Assembly (NCBI GenBank): GCA_963678445.1
Contig: OY782877.1
Location: forward strand, 2,356,001-2,420,000
Length of the DNA stretch: 64,000 nucleotides
Source of the DNA: G963678445 sp963678445
GTDB taxonomy: Bacteria > Hydrogenedentota > Hydrogenedentia > Hydrogenedentales > G963678445
Reading direction: 5' to 3'
The position numbers were made by a program, and so were the translations under genes. The stretch's first letter is position 1. Every line of letters starts with the position of its first letter. Positions 8,946 through 18,105 of this stretch are shown one piece after another. The notes under the pieces were generated by a model. It made no database searches, had not been told where the DNA came from, and saw only the letters and a list, made by a program, of their open reading frames with translations.

Positions 8946-8969
8946 AGGGGGACACCCACGGCCAAGTTC

Positions 8970-9851
8970 CTACATTGTATCGCGAATGATGCGCACTTCT
9001 TCCTCTAAAACGATACCAAAACGGTCACGAACTGTCGCCTTGGCCAACTCGATCAGCCCCATTACATCCTCAAACGAGGCCTGCCGGTCATTCATGATAA
9101 AGTTAGCGTGCTTGGGACTGATGATTGCCCCTCCGCGACGGGTTCCCTTCAGGCCGCAGGCCTCAATCAGACGTCCCGCATGCTCCCCCTCGGGATTTTT
9201 GAACACACTGCCGCAACAATACCCCTGCGGCTGCATTTCACGACGTCGCTGCATATAATGCGAATACACCGCCTCCTGATCCGTGTCCGCACGACAAAAG
9301 CGGAAAATTCCACCCAGCAATAATTCCCCCGGTGCACACAACGATTGATTGCGATAGCGGAGATCCGCCTCCATTACCCGATGCGTGCGCCCCCCCGATT
9401 TCCCCACCACCGAGACCGACTCCAGAAACTCCCCCGTCGCGCCATTGACCGTGCCCGCATTCATAAAGATAGCGCCCCCCACCGAACCCGGGATACCGGT
9501 AAGCGCCCCCACCCCCGCATAATTATTCGGCAGCATGACATCCCGCACCAGACGCTGCAACACAACCCCCGACTCCACACGATACCGATCCTCACCAAGC
9601 GCCTCCACCCCCTGCAGTCCCTGCGTGCACAACACCACCCCCGGAAAACCCGCATCTGAAATCAACACATTCGACCCGCCCCCCAGGATGAGATGCGGCG
9701 GTGGCTGCGTCAGCATCCACTCATACGCCTCCAACGCCTCCTCAGCGTTTTCAGGCAACAAGGCAACCGCCGCAGGCCCACCAATACGATACAACGTATG
9801 CTGCGCCAACGGATACTCAGATACGGCATAAGTTAAAGAGACTCTATTCAT
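8970..9851 (-). CDS. murB: UDP-N-acetylenolpyruvoylglucosamine reductase
   Basis: About 293 residues from the ATG at 9849-9851 (AGAGGG just upstream; ATG 9863 would add four residues). It reduces UDP-GlcNAc-enolpyruvate to UDP-MurNAc with NADPH and FAD, the second committed step of peptidoglycan synthesis. FAD-binding motifs are 'YRIGGPA', 'LGGGSNVLI' and 'GVGALTGIPGSVGGAIFMNAG'. The catalytic serine/lysine region is 'CCGSVFKNPEGEHAG', followed by 'SPKHANFIMN'. Length matches the short MurB type. It is separated from other division or wall genes. A longer open frame reaching 10085 overlaps the next gene and is not the real start. Confidence 0.93.
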   Translation of the reverse strand: MNRVSLTYAVSEYPLAQHTLYRIGGPAAVALLPENAEEALEAYEWMLTQPPPHLILGGGSNVLISDAGFPGVVLCTQGLQGVEALGEDRYRVESGVVLQRLVRDVMLPNNYAGVGALTGIPGSVGGAIFMNAGTVNGATGEFLESVSVVGKSGGRTHRVMEADLRYRNQSLCAPGELLLGGIFRFCRADTDQEAVYSHYMQRRREMQPQGYCCGSVFKNPEGEHAGRLIEACGLKGTRRGGAIISPKHANFIMNDRQASFEDVMGLIELAKATVRDRFGIVLEEEVRIIRDTM

Positions 9852-9899
9852 GCCCTCTAGCATAGCAAAAAAAAGGGGCGACGTGCCTTCTATCGGTAT

Positions 9900-9990
9900 T
9901 TTCTTCTCCTCCCCACGGTCCTCCGTGGGGACGCAGCGGTGGCCAGTCTTTGCGCGAGGAAGACGAAGCACAGCTTCAGAGACAAGTGCA
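9900..9990. repeat. Short hairpin and repeat fragment between murB and the Roco gene
   Basis: CCCCACGG-tcct-CCGTGGGG (9911-9930) is a perfect 8-bp hairpin without a clear T-tract. The segment after it ends in 'GCACAGCTTC.GAGACAAG', which is repeated at about 12956-12978 on the other side of the Roco gene. The Roco gene is thus bracketed by related non-coding sequence. Confidence 0.5.
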
Positions 9991-12708
9991 TTAAAGTTGA
10001 TCAGAAGAGAATAGTCGGGCAGCAGCAGTAGTTCCAATAAAGCGAACAAGCGGAATACAATAAGGTTTGAGCTTGTCGACCGCATCGGCCAGTTTGCCCG
10101 CTTTTTCGACGGTGTTCACAGTCCGTTTCAATGCTTTACCGATAATATTCTTATCCGGTTCGCCATCCTGGAGTTCATTCGATGCCGTGTTCAATTGGCG
10201 GTTGATGTAGGATTCATCATCTTCTGCAAGTTGCAGCATTTTTACAATGCTACGAATCGCCTCCAGGTTAGCGTGCATATCCGTATCGCTGGCTTCAGGT
10301 ATTTCAATACGCATCATTTGAGTATTTTGACTTCCTGTTGATGCCTGAATTTGCGCAGCATGCATAGAGCCAACGGACTGATCATTGCCCATTACAAGCT
10401 TTTCAATGTATGGTCCGCCCCCTTCGTTTTTCATAGACTTCCTCTGTTTTCGCATAGTAGGGGTTTCTACTCCATCTAAAAGCTTGGATACGAAGTACTC
10501 GTTATTCGCGCCTTCCGGCCAGATAGTATTTTTGCCTGCACGCTCTAATTTAACAAGATGTTCATAAGCTACTGTAACTTTCGGCTCGCCGGGTATCGGC
10601 ACTTTTTCTTCAAACTTCAGTCCCTTAATGTTCTGGATGATGGTGGCGAGTTCCGTTCGGATGCTATACAAGAATCGTCGTCTGCTTCCTGTGTCCCCGT
10701 CCACGGAAATATACAGCGCGTTTGCATCATGATCGCTTCGTACCAACGCTCGGTTGTTTTCCCCCTGATTGGGGTTCCGCAACACAACACCATGCTTCCA
10801 GAATAAGCCGTCTTCGATCCATTCATGTTTGCGCACCATGAAACGGGTCAATATACTGCCGGGCAACACCTCAAAATGAAACTGAAATTGTAACGCATCC
10901 TCCCACATGCCGACGTCAGGTTCTTCCTTGCGCAATTGATCGGGCACCAACGCCTGCCAGGGATTCACATCCACAAATTCCCAACACAGTTCAAATTCCT
11001 TCATCATATCCACAATAAAGCGTCGTCGATCTTTAGGATAGGCGGTACTGTCGAGAATCTTGCCAAGTAGTTCTCCATCCAGGCGTGCATGATTCTGAAA
11101 CAACGTATCACTGTTCAGGATTTCATAGACCCCCTTAGTGACCCAGTCCGGATTTAAGACTTTCAGTTGCTGGCCATTGCCGTTTGGGAAATGCAACACT
11201 GTTCCCAAGCGATGCAAGAGAGTCAACAGTTGTTCCTGTTTGTCTTCTTCCTTTTCCCCATGCTTCAGGCAGATTTTGCGAAAACATTCCAGAGAAATGA
11301 AATCTTTTTTCTTATTGCGCCACTGCTCCATCTCTTTTTTTACTGAGAACCATTCCCCGGGAAGTTTGCTGTGCACATGGTGTAACGCGTCTACTTGGGT
11401 AAGGATTAAGTCACGAACTTTATCAATCCCTTCGGATTTTTCAAGACAACAAACCCGCATGACAAAATCAAAGATGTTGGGGTATTTTTCTTGTAATTGC
11501 TTGCGCGCCAAATCCATTTCCTGCTGTTCACAACAATTACACACCACAATTACCGGCGCACCGCCACTGAAACTATGGATAATACGCAACCAATAATCCA
11601 GGCGATTAGCCTCCTCAGAACGCCGCGAGTCCAACACCAGCACATACACCGACCGCTCGGTCATAAACATCTGGTGAGTGGCGTGCATGATCTCCTGCCC
11701 CCCAAAATCCCAGACATTTAAGCGAATATTCTCTCCATCGATAGTTACATCCCAACGATGGATATCAATACCCCTTGTTTTACCCCGTTCAGGTTGCGCA
11801 GGCTCGTTATACAACAATTGGTGCACAAGCGATGTTTTACCCACATCCCCTTCCCCAACCAGAATTACCTTGGCTTCATTCAGCGGGCGGGCTCCTAAAG
11901 AGAGTGCTCCCTCGTCTTTTTTATTTAAGCAAGACGCCTCAGATTCAGGCGGATGTATTCGGAAATAATAATCCAGAATCTCCTGTGGTTTGGCGGGGTT
12001 AGTATCACCCCAAAAAACATCGCCCCAGGTAGGGCCTAGAATTTCCGGAGGAATACCCAAATCGGGGTTGCCATGGAGATAAAGGTGCTCAAGCGAGGTG
12101 AGCTCTCGAAGGGGTGTGGGAAGGTATTTTAAGCGATTGTTATCGAGGTCCAGTGTCTGCAAATTTTTTAGCTGTGCGATTTCCTTTGGTAGCTCATTCA
12201 GCTGGTTTTTATAGAGGTACAGTTTCTGCAAATTTTTTAGCTGTGCGATTTCCTTTGGGAGCTCATTCAGCTGGTTTTTATAGAGGTACAGTGTCTGCAA
12301 ATTTTTTAGCTGTGCGATTTCCTTTGGGAGCTCATTCAGCTGGTTTTCACGGAGGTCCAGTGTCTGCAAATTTTTTAGCTGTGCGATTTCCTTTGGGAGC
12401 TCACTCAGCTGGTTGTCATCGAGATCCAGTTCCTGCAAGTTTTCTAGCTGTCCGATTTCCTTTGGGAGCTCACTCAGCTGGTTGTATCTGAGGTACAGCT
12501 CATTCAAATTTTTTAGCTGTCCGATTTCCTTTGGTAGCTCATTCAGCTGGTTGTTATAGAGGTGCAGTGTCTGCAGTTGTGTGAGTTGGAATAGGGATTG
12601 GGGAAGGGAGGTTAACACGAGTCCGGCTAAACTCAACTCTATGGCATTTATGCGTTGGGCTTCCGCAATTCGTTTTTCAGCTATTTGGTAGCCTTCTTCG
12701 TGGGTCAT
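9991..12708 (-). CDS. Roco protein: LRR - Roc GTPase - COR
   Basis: 905 residues. Residues ~22-225 hold about nine 23-residue leucine-rich repeats (LPKEIAQLKNLQTLDLxxNQL). The Roc Ras-like GTPase follows: P-loop GEGDVGKT at 285-292 and switch II WDFGGQE at 333-339. The G4 box is unusual, 'CNCCEQ' at ~390-395 in place of NKxD, so guanine specificity may be altered. A COR dimerisation region occupies roughly 460-690. The last ~150 residues, a linker then an amphipathic helical 'KRTVNTVEKAGKLADAVDKL' tail with a hydrophobic end, are not a domain I recognise. Bacterial Roco proteins are GTPases regulated by monomer-dimer cycling; their partners are mostly unknown. It is monocistronic and flanked on both sides by dispersed repeats. 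Confidence 0.9.
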   Translation of the reverse strand: MTHEEGYQIAEKRIAEAQRINAIELSLAGLVLTSLPQSLFQLTQLQTLHLYNNQLNELPKEIGQLKNLNELYLRYNQLSELPKEIGQLENLQELDLDDNQLSELPKEIAQLKNLQTLDLRENQLNELPKEIAQLKNLQTLYLYKNQLNELPKEIAQLKNLQKLYLYKNQLNELPKEIAQLKNLQTLDLDNNRLKYLPTPLRELTSLEHLYLHGNPDLGIPPEILGPTWGDVFWGDTNPAKPQEILDYYFRIHPPESEASCLNKKDEGALSLGARPLNEAKVILVGEGDVGKTSLVHQLLYNEPAQPERGKTRGIDIHRWDVTIDGENIRLNVWDFGGQEIMHATHQMFMTERSVYVLVLDSRRSEEANRLDYWLRIIHSFSGGAPVIVVCNCCEQQEMDLARKQLQEKYPNIFDFVMRVCCLEKSEGIDKVRDLILTQVDALHHVHSKLPGEWFSVKKEMEQWRNKKKDFISLECFRKICLKHGEKEEDKQEQLLTLLHRLGTVLHFPNGNGQQLKVLNPDWVTKGVYEILNSDTLFQNHARLDGELLGKILDSTAYPKDRRRFIVDMMKEFELCWEFVDVNPWQALVPDQLRKEEPDVGMWEDALQFQFHFEVLPGSILTRFMVRKHEWIEDGLFWKHGVVLRNPNQGENNRALVRSDHDANALYISVDGDTGSRRRFLYSIRTELATIIQNIKGLKFEEKVPIPGEPKVTVAYEHLVKLERAGKNTIWPEGANNEYFVSKLLDGVETPTMRKQRKSMKNEGGGPYIEKLVMGNDQSVGSMHAAQIQASTGSQNTQMMRIEIPEASDTDMHANLEAIRSIVKMLQLAEDDESYINRQLNTASNELQDGEPDKNIIGKALKRTVNTVEKAGKLADAVDKLKPYCIPLVRFIGTTAAARLFSSDQL
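12130..12570 (-). repeat. Homogenised 69-bp coding repeats (LRR array)
   Basis: Within the Roco gene, about six consecutive 69-bp units encoding LPKEI(A/G)QLKNL repeats are nearly identical at DNA level, including synonymous positions (for example 'TTTTTTAGCTGTGCGATTTC' recurs four times). This indicates recent duplication or gene conversion and possible copy-number variation between strains. Confidence 0.85.
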
Positions 12709-12794
12709 GGGCCATGTCTCCGTGTGACCGATTGGTGTACAATGAGTGTGGCATGAAAATCACATAAGCAGCGTATAGTGTATTGTGCACATAA

Positions 12795-12990
12795 ATCAAA
12801 TGGCCAGCGCCATAGGCAAGAGATATGGTCTTTGCGCAGGGTGGGTCGGAGTGAGTTTTGGCAATTACAGCGGGTTGTGTTGCTTGCAGCAGCGTTAGTG
12901 GGGCAGGGCCACACCCAATAGATATGGTCCTTACGCGTGGTGGGGAGGGAAGAGGAAGCACAGCTTCGGAGACAAGGGCGTTACCAAATG
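12795..12990. repeat. Dispersed repeat, copies upstream of the 13.1-kb gene
   Basis: One full unit starting 'TGGCCAGCGCCATAGGCAA' (12801) through 'GCGGGTTGTGTTGCTTGCAG', then a partial unit 'CAATAGATATGGTCCTTACG'. These match the units at 14166-14338 in the same orientation, so the intervening secreted-protein gene is bracketed by direct repeats. The remaining bases of this gap (12709-13149) show nothing else I can support apart from the ribosome-binding site of the next gene. Confidence 0.7.
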
Positions 12991-13149
12991 CAACTTGGTA
13001 ACGAGAGAATTACGTGGAAGCACTTTATCGATGGCCCAATCCTTGCCCAGAGCCTGTTGTGCTTGGAAATGGCGAGCTGAGACTTGACGTGCCAGATTCC
13101 CAGATAACCGCGAAATGATTCTATCATGCAAGAAAAAAGGAGTATCTCG

Positions 13150-14130
13150 ATGAAAAACAACTCGTACCCTGTACTGTTTATGCGAATGGTTGCTTGCCTG
13201 TCTGTTCCTCTGTTTTGTCTCGGCACCGCGTGTGAGTGCTATGCCACTTTAGCGAGCGCTCATATGTTGAGCGTCGAGGATAACATGAAAATACACGGCA
13301 TACGAGGCGATACGGTTTCCGATATCTTAAAGTCAGCACGCCTGGAAGATAAAATCGACAAGCGGATTTTTCGCTTTTTTGATATCGATCCTGAAGCACA
13401 TATTCAAAAAGACGCCCGAGTACCTCGCGATACTTCTGAAGCATTGATCTGGATGGCGGAAGATGATGATAGAGGTCTGCAGTATGCATTTAGTCTCGAT
13501 TCAGGACGCCTGAGAAGATACATACTCCGCGTCCCTGCAATCGATATAATTTCCCTGCCCAAAGATTTGGACTGGCGCGCACACATTATTCCCTTTGATC
13601 AAGCGCTGGCCAAGCTTACGGAGCTTATGGATATACTTGTGCCAGGCGAAAGTCCTGAGCCAGATACACTAAGGATCTATGAGTTTCCCAACCCCGCCGA
13701 AAATCTGTGGTATTACAGCAGCTTTGCAACGCATAAGGGGGTTCCGTGTAACCGTTGCGTAAAGATCAGCTTTAATGCCTTTACGGGCGCCATGGTTTCT
13801 CTCAATCTTCATAATATCCATATTCCACTTCCCGAACAGACGGAGCCAAAGATACCGCTGGAGACCGCCTGGGAAACCGCGCGTTTACTGGCTCAAAAGC
13901 ATGGCCTGCAAACAGGAGAGGTGGAAAACGCTGCCCTCTACATCGCCCGCCCAAGCAACGTGTGGATGCCGGATGCTGTATACAATCAGAACATCTATGA
14001 AGAAGTCTTCCGGCTTTGTTGGCGCATAGAAATTTTTTCCTGCGCGGGAGAATTCAAAAAGCCGGCGGGTTCCATTTTCGTGGATGCTTTGACGGGCGAT
14101 GTTATGGGCGGACATCGGCCCCCATACTGA
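13150..14130 (+). CDS. Exported protein with PepSY-like C-terminal end
   Basis: 326 residues from ATG 13150, with AAAGGAG 9 nt upstream (an ATG at 13126 is less well placed). A signal peptide is likely: Lys/Asn start, hydrophobic 'MRMVACLSVPLFCLGTAC' core, then alanine-rich exit; a lipobox is not clear. The final ~45 residues, 'CWRIEIF.....KPAGSIFVDALTGDVMGG', resemble the W-x-V...I-x-VDA-x-TG-x-V ending of PepSY/YpeB-type domains, which often inhibit peptidases. An earlier 'RCVKISFNAFTGAMVSLNL' segment could be a second such copy. No enzyme motif is visible. The gene lies between two sets of direct repeats and appears alone. Confidence 0.65.
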   Translation: MKNNSYPVLFMRMVACLSVPLFCLGTACECYATLASAHMLSVEDNMKIHGIRGDTVSDILKSARLEDKIDKRIFRFFDIDPEAHIQKDARVPRDTSEALIWMAEDDDRGLQYAFSLDSGRLRRYILRVPAIDIISLPKDLDWRAHIIPFDQALAKLTELMDILVPGESPEPDTLRIYEFPNPAENLWYYSSFATHKGVPCNRCVKISFNAFTGAMVSLNLHNIHIPLPEQTEPKIPLETAWETARLLAQKHGLQTGEVENAALYIARPSNVWMPDAVYNQNIYEEVFRLCWRIEIFSCAGEFKKPAGSIFVDALTGDVMGGHRPPY

Positions 14131-14165
14131 CGCGTACGCACCCTCGATACGGCATGACTCCGGGA

Positions 14166-14338
14166 ATGGCCAGCGCCATAGGCAATAGATCTGGTTCTTG
14201 CGCGTGGTAAGGCCGGGGTGAGGCTTGGCAATTACGGCGGGTTGTGTTGCTTACAGCAACGTAGGAGGCCAGCCCCATAGGCAATAGATATGGTTCTTGC
14301 GCGTGGTAAGGCCGGGATGAGGTTTGGCAATTACGCAG
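14166..14338. repeat. Two tandem ~100-bp copies of the dispersed repeat
   Basis: Two units, from about 14167 and 14268, each with 'CCATAGGCAATAGAT.TGGTT', 'CTTGCGCGTGGTAAGGCCGG' and 'TTGGCAATTACG'. They match 12801-12950. The reverse complement ('ACCATAT.TATTGCCTATGG') is recognisably the same family as the 'GGACCATACCTATTGC' block of the other copies. Confidence 0.75.
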
Positions 14339-14348
14339 GTGTATATAG

Positions 14349-14382
14349 AAACCGGGCCGGCATATTCATGCCGACCCGGTTG
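14349..14382 (-). terminator. Stem-loop downstream of the B-repeat protein gene
   Basis: AACCGGGTCGGCAT-gaat-ATGCCGGCCCGGTT read on the minus strand, followed by TTTCTATATA. It lies about 20 nt beyond the stop of the 14402-17683 gene, so it probably terminates that transcript. Confidence 0.7.
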
Positions 14383-14401
14383 TGTGTTGGTGGGGTTGGT
14401 T

Positions 14402-17400
14402 TTAGTGGCTACGGCGACGTAGTGTCAGGGCTGCGCCGAGGAGGGTTAGCAGGGTTGCGCTGAATCCGAGTATGAGTAGATTGCTCACCGGCAGGGCGGA
14501 GCTAACGCTCAGGACGACGGTGTAGCTCGCCAGGGCTTTGGTCTGGCCGTTTTCGAAGAGGGCTTCGTAGGTGCCTGCGTCTTCCAGCTGGACGTCGGTG
14601 AGGCAGTATTGGGCGTCGGGTGCGTCGGGAATTGTCTGTGTTGTGCTGCCGTCTGCCGGGGTGAAGGTCCAGGTGAAATCGCCGTCGAGCGCGTTGCAGG
14701 CGTTTTCGACGACGAAGCAGATGTCGTCGCCGACGGTTGCCAATACGCTGGTTTCCATGTTCACTTCGCAGTTGGGGACTTCGCCTTCCCCTTCTTCGCC
14801 TTCGCCCTCTTCGCCTTCCCCTTCTGCGGTCTCTTCGAGGAAGGTGGCGGTGATGGTGGTGTCGGTGGTGACGCCGGAGAGGGTGTAGTCATCGCCGCTT
14901 GCGAGGGTGATGGCGCCGTTGGATGCGTTGACGCTGTCCAGGGTCCAACCGGGGTTTGCGGTGATGGTGACGGTGATGGTATCGCCGGTTAGGCCATCAT
15001 GGGCGATGCCTGCGGCACCGGTGATGGAACCACCTTCGATGGGGTCGGCTATGTAGGTAACGGTGTGGGCATTGGCCACCCATTGTGCGTAGAGGGTATG
15101 GTCTGCCGCGGTTGTCATTGTGGTGGTGTCGGTGATAAGTGTGCCACCGGTGGCTGCGGTATACCAGCCTGTCAGAATCTGTCCCGTAAGGGTTGTTTCA
15201 GCAAGTGTGCCGTAGGTGTCGTCGTAGGTTACTTGCTTGGAAGTTGGGTTCGCTGTGCTACCGCCGTTGGCATCGAAGGTGACGGTATAGGTTTTAGGCG
15301 TCCACTGTGCGTACAGGCGGTGGTTTGCTGCGGTTGCCATGGTGGTGGCGGCGGTGATTTGCGTGCCACCGGAAGTGGCGGTAAACCAACCGTTGAAGTC
15401 GTATCCGGTGCGTGTGGTTGTGGCGAGTGTGCCGTAGGCGGTGTCATAGGTCGCTGTGGTTGAGGTTGGGCTGGGTTCTTCACCGCCTTGTGCATCGAAG
15501 GTGATGGTATAGGTGGCGGGTGTCCATTGTGCATAGAGGGTATGGTCGGTCGCGGTCGCCACGGTGGTGGTGGAGGAGACTTGTGTGCCACCGGAAGCGG
15601 CGGTAAACCAGCCGTCGAAGTCGTAGCCTGTGCGTGTGGTTGTGGCGAGTGCGCCGTAGGCAGCGCCATAGGTCACCGTAGTCGAAACAGGATCGGGTCG
15701 TTCACCACCTTCTGCTTCAAAGCTGACGGTATAGGTTTTAGGGGTCCATTGTGCGTAGAGGGTATGGTCTGCAGTCGCGCTTACCGTAGTTGTGTCGGTA
15801 ACTTCTGTGCCGCCAGAGGCCGCCGTGAACCAGCCGTCAAAGTCGTACCCGGTGCGTGCGGTTGTGGCGAGTGCGCCATAGGCCGTGCCGTAGGTAACGC
15901 TTTTGGAGGCCGTGCTAGGTGCATCACCGCCTTGCGCATCAAAGGTCGCGGTGGATGTGATTGGTGTCCATTGCGCGTAGAGAGTATGGTCTGCCGCGGT
16001 TGTCATTGTGGTGGCGTCGGTGACTTGTGTGCCACCGGAAGCGGCGGTAAACCAGCCGTCGAAATTGTAGCCTGTGAGTGCGGTTGTGGCGAGTGCGCCA
16101 TAGGCGGTGTCATAGGTAACACTTTTGGAAGCCAGGCTGGGCGTACTTCCGCCTTGTGCATCAAAAGTAACCGTGTAGCTTTGGACTGTCCACTGTGCGT
16201 AGAGGGTATGGTCTGCGGTTGCACTTACCGTGGTGGCGTCGGTAACTTCTGTGCCGCCAGAGGCCGCCGTAAACCAACCGTTGAAGGCGTATCCGGCGCG
16301 TGCGGTTGTGGCGAGCGTCCCATACGTGGCGTTATAGGTGACGCTCTTGGATGCTGGGTTAGGCGTATCACCGCCTTGCGCATCAAAGGTAACCGTAGAT
16401 GTAATTGGTGTCCACTGTGCATAGAGAGTGTGGTCTGTCGCAGTGGTCATGGTCGTTATTGCGGCAACCTCTGTACCACCGGAGGCGGCTGTAAACCAAC
16501 CCTCGAAGTTGTATCCCGTGCGCGTGGTTGTGGCGAGTGTTCCATACGACACGTTATAGGTGACACTCTTGGAGGCCGGGCTGGGCGCACTTCCGCCTTG
16601 TGCGTCGAAGGTGACGGTGTAGGTTTTAGGCGTCCAGTGTGCATAGAGGGTGTGGTTTGCCGTAGTTGTCACGGTCGTCGTTGCAGTTACTTGCGTGCCA
16701 CCGGAAGCGGCGGTAAACCAACCGTCGAAGTCGTAACCGGTGCGTGTGGTTGTGGCGAGTGCGCCGTAGGCGCTGTTGTAGGTGACGCTTTTGGAGGCAA
16801 CACTCGGCGTGGCGCCACCGTTTGCGTTGAAACTGACGGTATAGGTGTTTGCTGTGAAGTGCCCTGTGACCGTGGTGTTTGCCGTTACCCCGGCAAGCGT
16901 GTAGGTGGTGGCGTTGACCTGGGTAAGGGTGCCATTCGTGGCGGTTACATTATTCAGCGAGTATCCGGTGTTTGCGTTTGCCGTGATGGTAACAGTATTG
17001 CCGGGGGTGTCGGGGTGATTAATGCTGCTTGCACCCGATAGCGCACCGCCTGCAGCAGGGTCGGCGTTATACGCGACCGTGTATTGCACCGGTGTAAGGA
17101 TTTTTACATCGTCAAAAAGTATCGTCGAGTCCCCGGTAGGATTAAGCGTCTCCAATCTAAGGGTGTTGCCCCAGGACGAATAATAGGTGAAGGGTATCTC
17201 GAGATGCGCATAGGAGCCCATGGGGCCAATCTGTGTAGGACCATAAAGGACATGGTTGCCCATCCAGAGCCGCACGTCCATGACACCAGTATCTTCATAT
17301 CGTTCATTAACAAAGAGGTCCAGGCGATACACTTGCCCATTTACCAGTCCGGAAATGTTTTGGTCGAAGGCGCCTGCGCCTTGTGTCCCTGCGACATAGG

Positions 17401-17683
17401 TGCCCTGGGGTATAGCGCCTCGGTCATGGAAAGGACCCGAGGCGTCATTGATCATGTGGCTCCCAGTGAGTGACCAACTGCTGATGGTGCCGGTATAATA
17501 CGGCCACGTTGCCGGCAACCCATTTGCCTCGAAACCGCCATTTTGCACCAGGTTTGTATTCGTCCACTGTGCGTAAGCGGACGGAATACACGCCATTAGA
17601 ATCAGGCAGACAATGATGCCTGCATACAGGCTGTACGTACAGCGGAATTTGGCTTGTTTTGTGATGGATGCTTTACTCAGCAT
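14402..17683 (-). CDS. Exported protein with CBM-like N-domain, eight InlB-type B-repeats and C-terminal anchor
   Basis: 1093 residues. After a signal peptide ending near 'SAYAQ', residues ~45-195 form a jelly-roll-like module ('NLVQNGGFE' start, 'ILFDDVKI' end) as in carbohydrate-binding/DUF642-type domains. Then come a bacterial-repeat domain (about 200-275), eight ~73-residue Listeria-Bacteroides (Flg_new) repeats with 'TFDAQGG....YGTLATTTRTGY.F.GWFTAASGGT' and 'LYAQWTP', a second bacterial-repeat domain and a GEGEE linker. An Ig-like domain and 'ALPVSNLL', a hydrophobic helix and RRRSH follow, resembling a C-terminal sorting or anchoring signal. Probably a surface adhesin or scaffold. The repeats are alike at DNA level. 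A long open frame on the opposite strand here is an artefact of the repeat composition. Confidence 0.85.
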   Translation of the reverse strand: MLSKASITKQAKFRCTYSLYAGIIVCLILMACIPSAYAQWTNTNLVQNGGFEANGLPATWPYYTGTISSWSLTGSHMINDASGPFHDRGAIPQGTYVAGTQGAGAFDQNISGLVNGQVYRLDLFVNERYEDTGVMDVRLWMGNHVLYGPTQIGPMGSYAHLEIPFTYYSSWGNTLRLETLNPTGDSTILFDDVKILTPVQYTVAYNADPAAGGALSGASSINHPDTPGNTVTITANANTGYSLNNVTATNGTLTQVNATTYTLAGVTANTTVTGHFTANTYTVSFNANGGATPSVASKSVTYNSAYGALATTTRTGYDFDGWFTAASGGTQVTATTTVTTTANHTLYAHWTPKTYTVTFDAQGGSAPSPASKSVTYNVSYGTLATTTRTGYNFEGWFTAASGGTEVAAITTMTTATDHTLYAQWTPITSTVTFDAQGGDTPNPASKSVTYNATYGTLATTARAGYAFNGWFTAASGGTEVTDATTVSATADHTLYAQWTVQSYTVTFDAQGGSTPSLASKSVTYDTAYGALATTALTGYNFDGWFTAASGGTQVTDATTMTTAADHTLYAQWTPITSTATFDAQGGDAPSTASKSVTYGTAYGALATTARTGYDFDGWFTAASGGTEVTDTTTVSATADHTLYAQWTPKTYTVSFEAEGGERPDPVSTTVTYGAAYGALATTTRTGYDFDGWFTAASGGTQVSSTTTVATATDHTLYAQWTPATYTITFDAQGGEEPSPTSTTATYDTAYGTLATTTRTGYDFNGWFTATSGGTQITAATTMATAANHRLYAQWTPKTYTVTFDANGGSTANPTSKQVTYDDTYGTLAETTLTGQILTGWYTAATGGTLITDTTTMTTAADHTLYAQWVANAHTVTYIADPIEGGSITGAAGIAHDGLTGDTITVTITANPGWTLDSVNASNGAITLASGDDYTLSGVTTDTTITATFLEETAEGEGEEGEGEEGEGEVPNCEVNMETSVLATVGDDICFVVENACNALDGDFTWTFTPADGSTTQTIPDAPDAQYCLTDVQLEDAGTYEALFENGQTKALASYTVVLSVSSALPVSNLLILGFSATLLTLLGAALTLRRRSH

Positions 17684-18105
17684 TGCTCCACTCCTTTATA
17701 TATTGTAAAATGCCCCGCGTAATTCCTCTGCTTGCTATTTAGCAGAAGGATCAGGAATGATTCTACAGATTTACGCCTTTTTTTGCAAGTATTGATGCAT
17801 TAGAAAAAGTGGTTGTGGGCATGTGTGCGTTGCGTGGGTGGGCAATCGGGGCGTTTGGGGAAAGTTGGGAAATTAGGTTTAACTTGCGTTTTTCGGGTGT
17901 GCGATGTACCATGCGCCAAGCTGTATATAGGCGCCATTATGTAGGGCTGTAGTTTGTGCGCTTTGGCCCGATGGACGATGGGCGGAGCGTTTTTACCTTC
18001 GGCTATAGTATAGGGAAGGTGGGACTGAAAAGCGGGGCAGGTTAATCAAGTTTTGGATATTCCGCCATCAACAAGGCGAATCATACTGAGAGAGAATGGA
18101 ACGAT
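17684..18105. other. Intergenic gap between divergent genes
   Basis: AT-rich near 17700-17800, then mixed. It must hold the promoters of the divergent B-repeat protein and yhbY genes. I see no RNA gene, copy of the dispersed repeat or convincing open frame. Confidence 0.5.

Noticed and set aside
15488..17041. 517-codon plus-strand open frame, Cys/Gly-rich
   Set aside because: It is the antisense of the B-repeat protein; its regular Cys/Gly pattern mirrors the repeat periodicity of the real gene.
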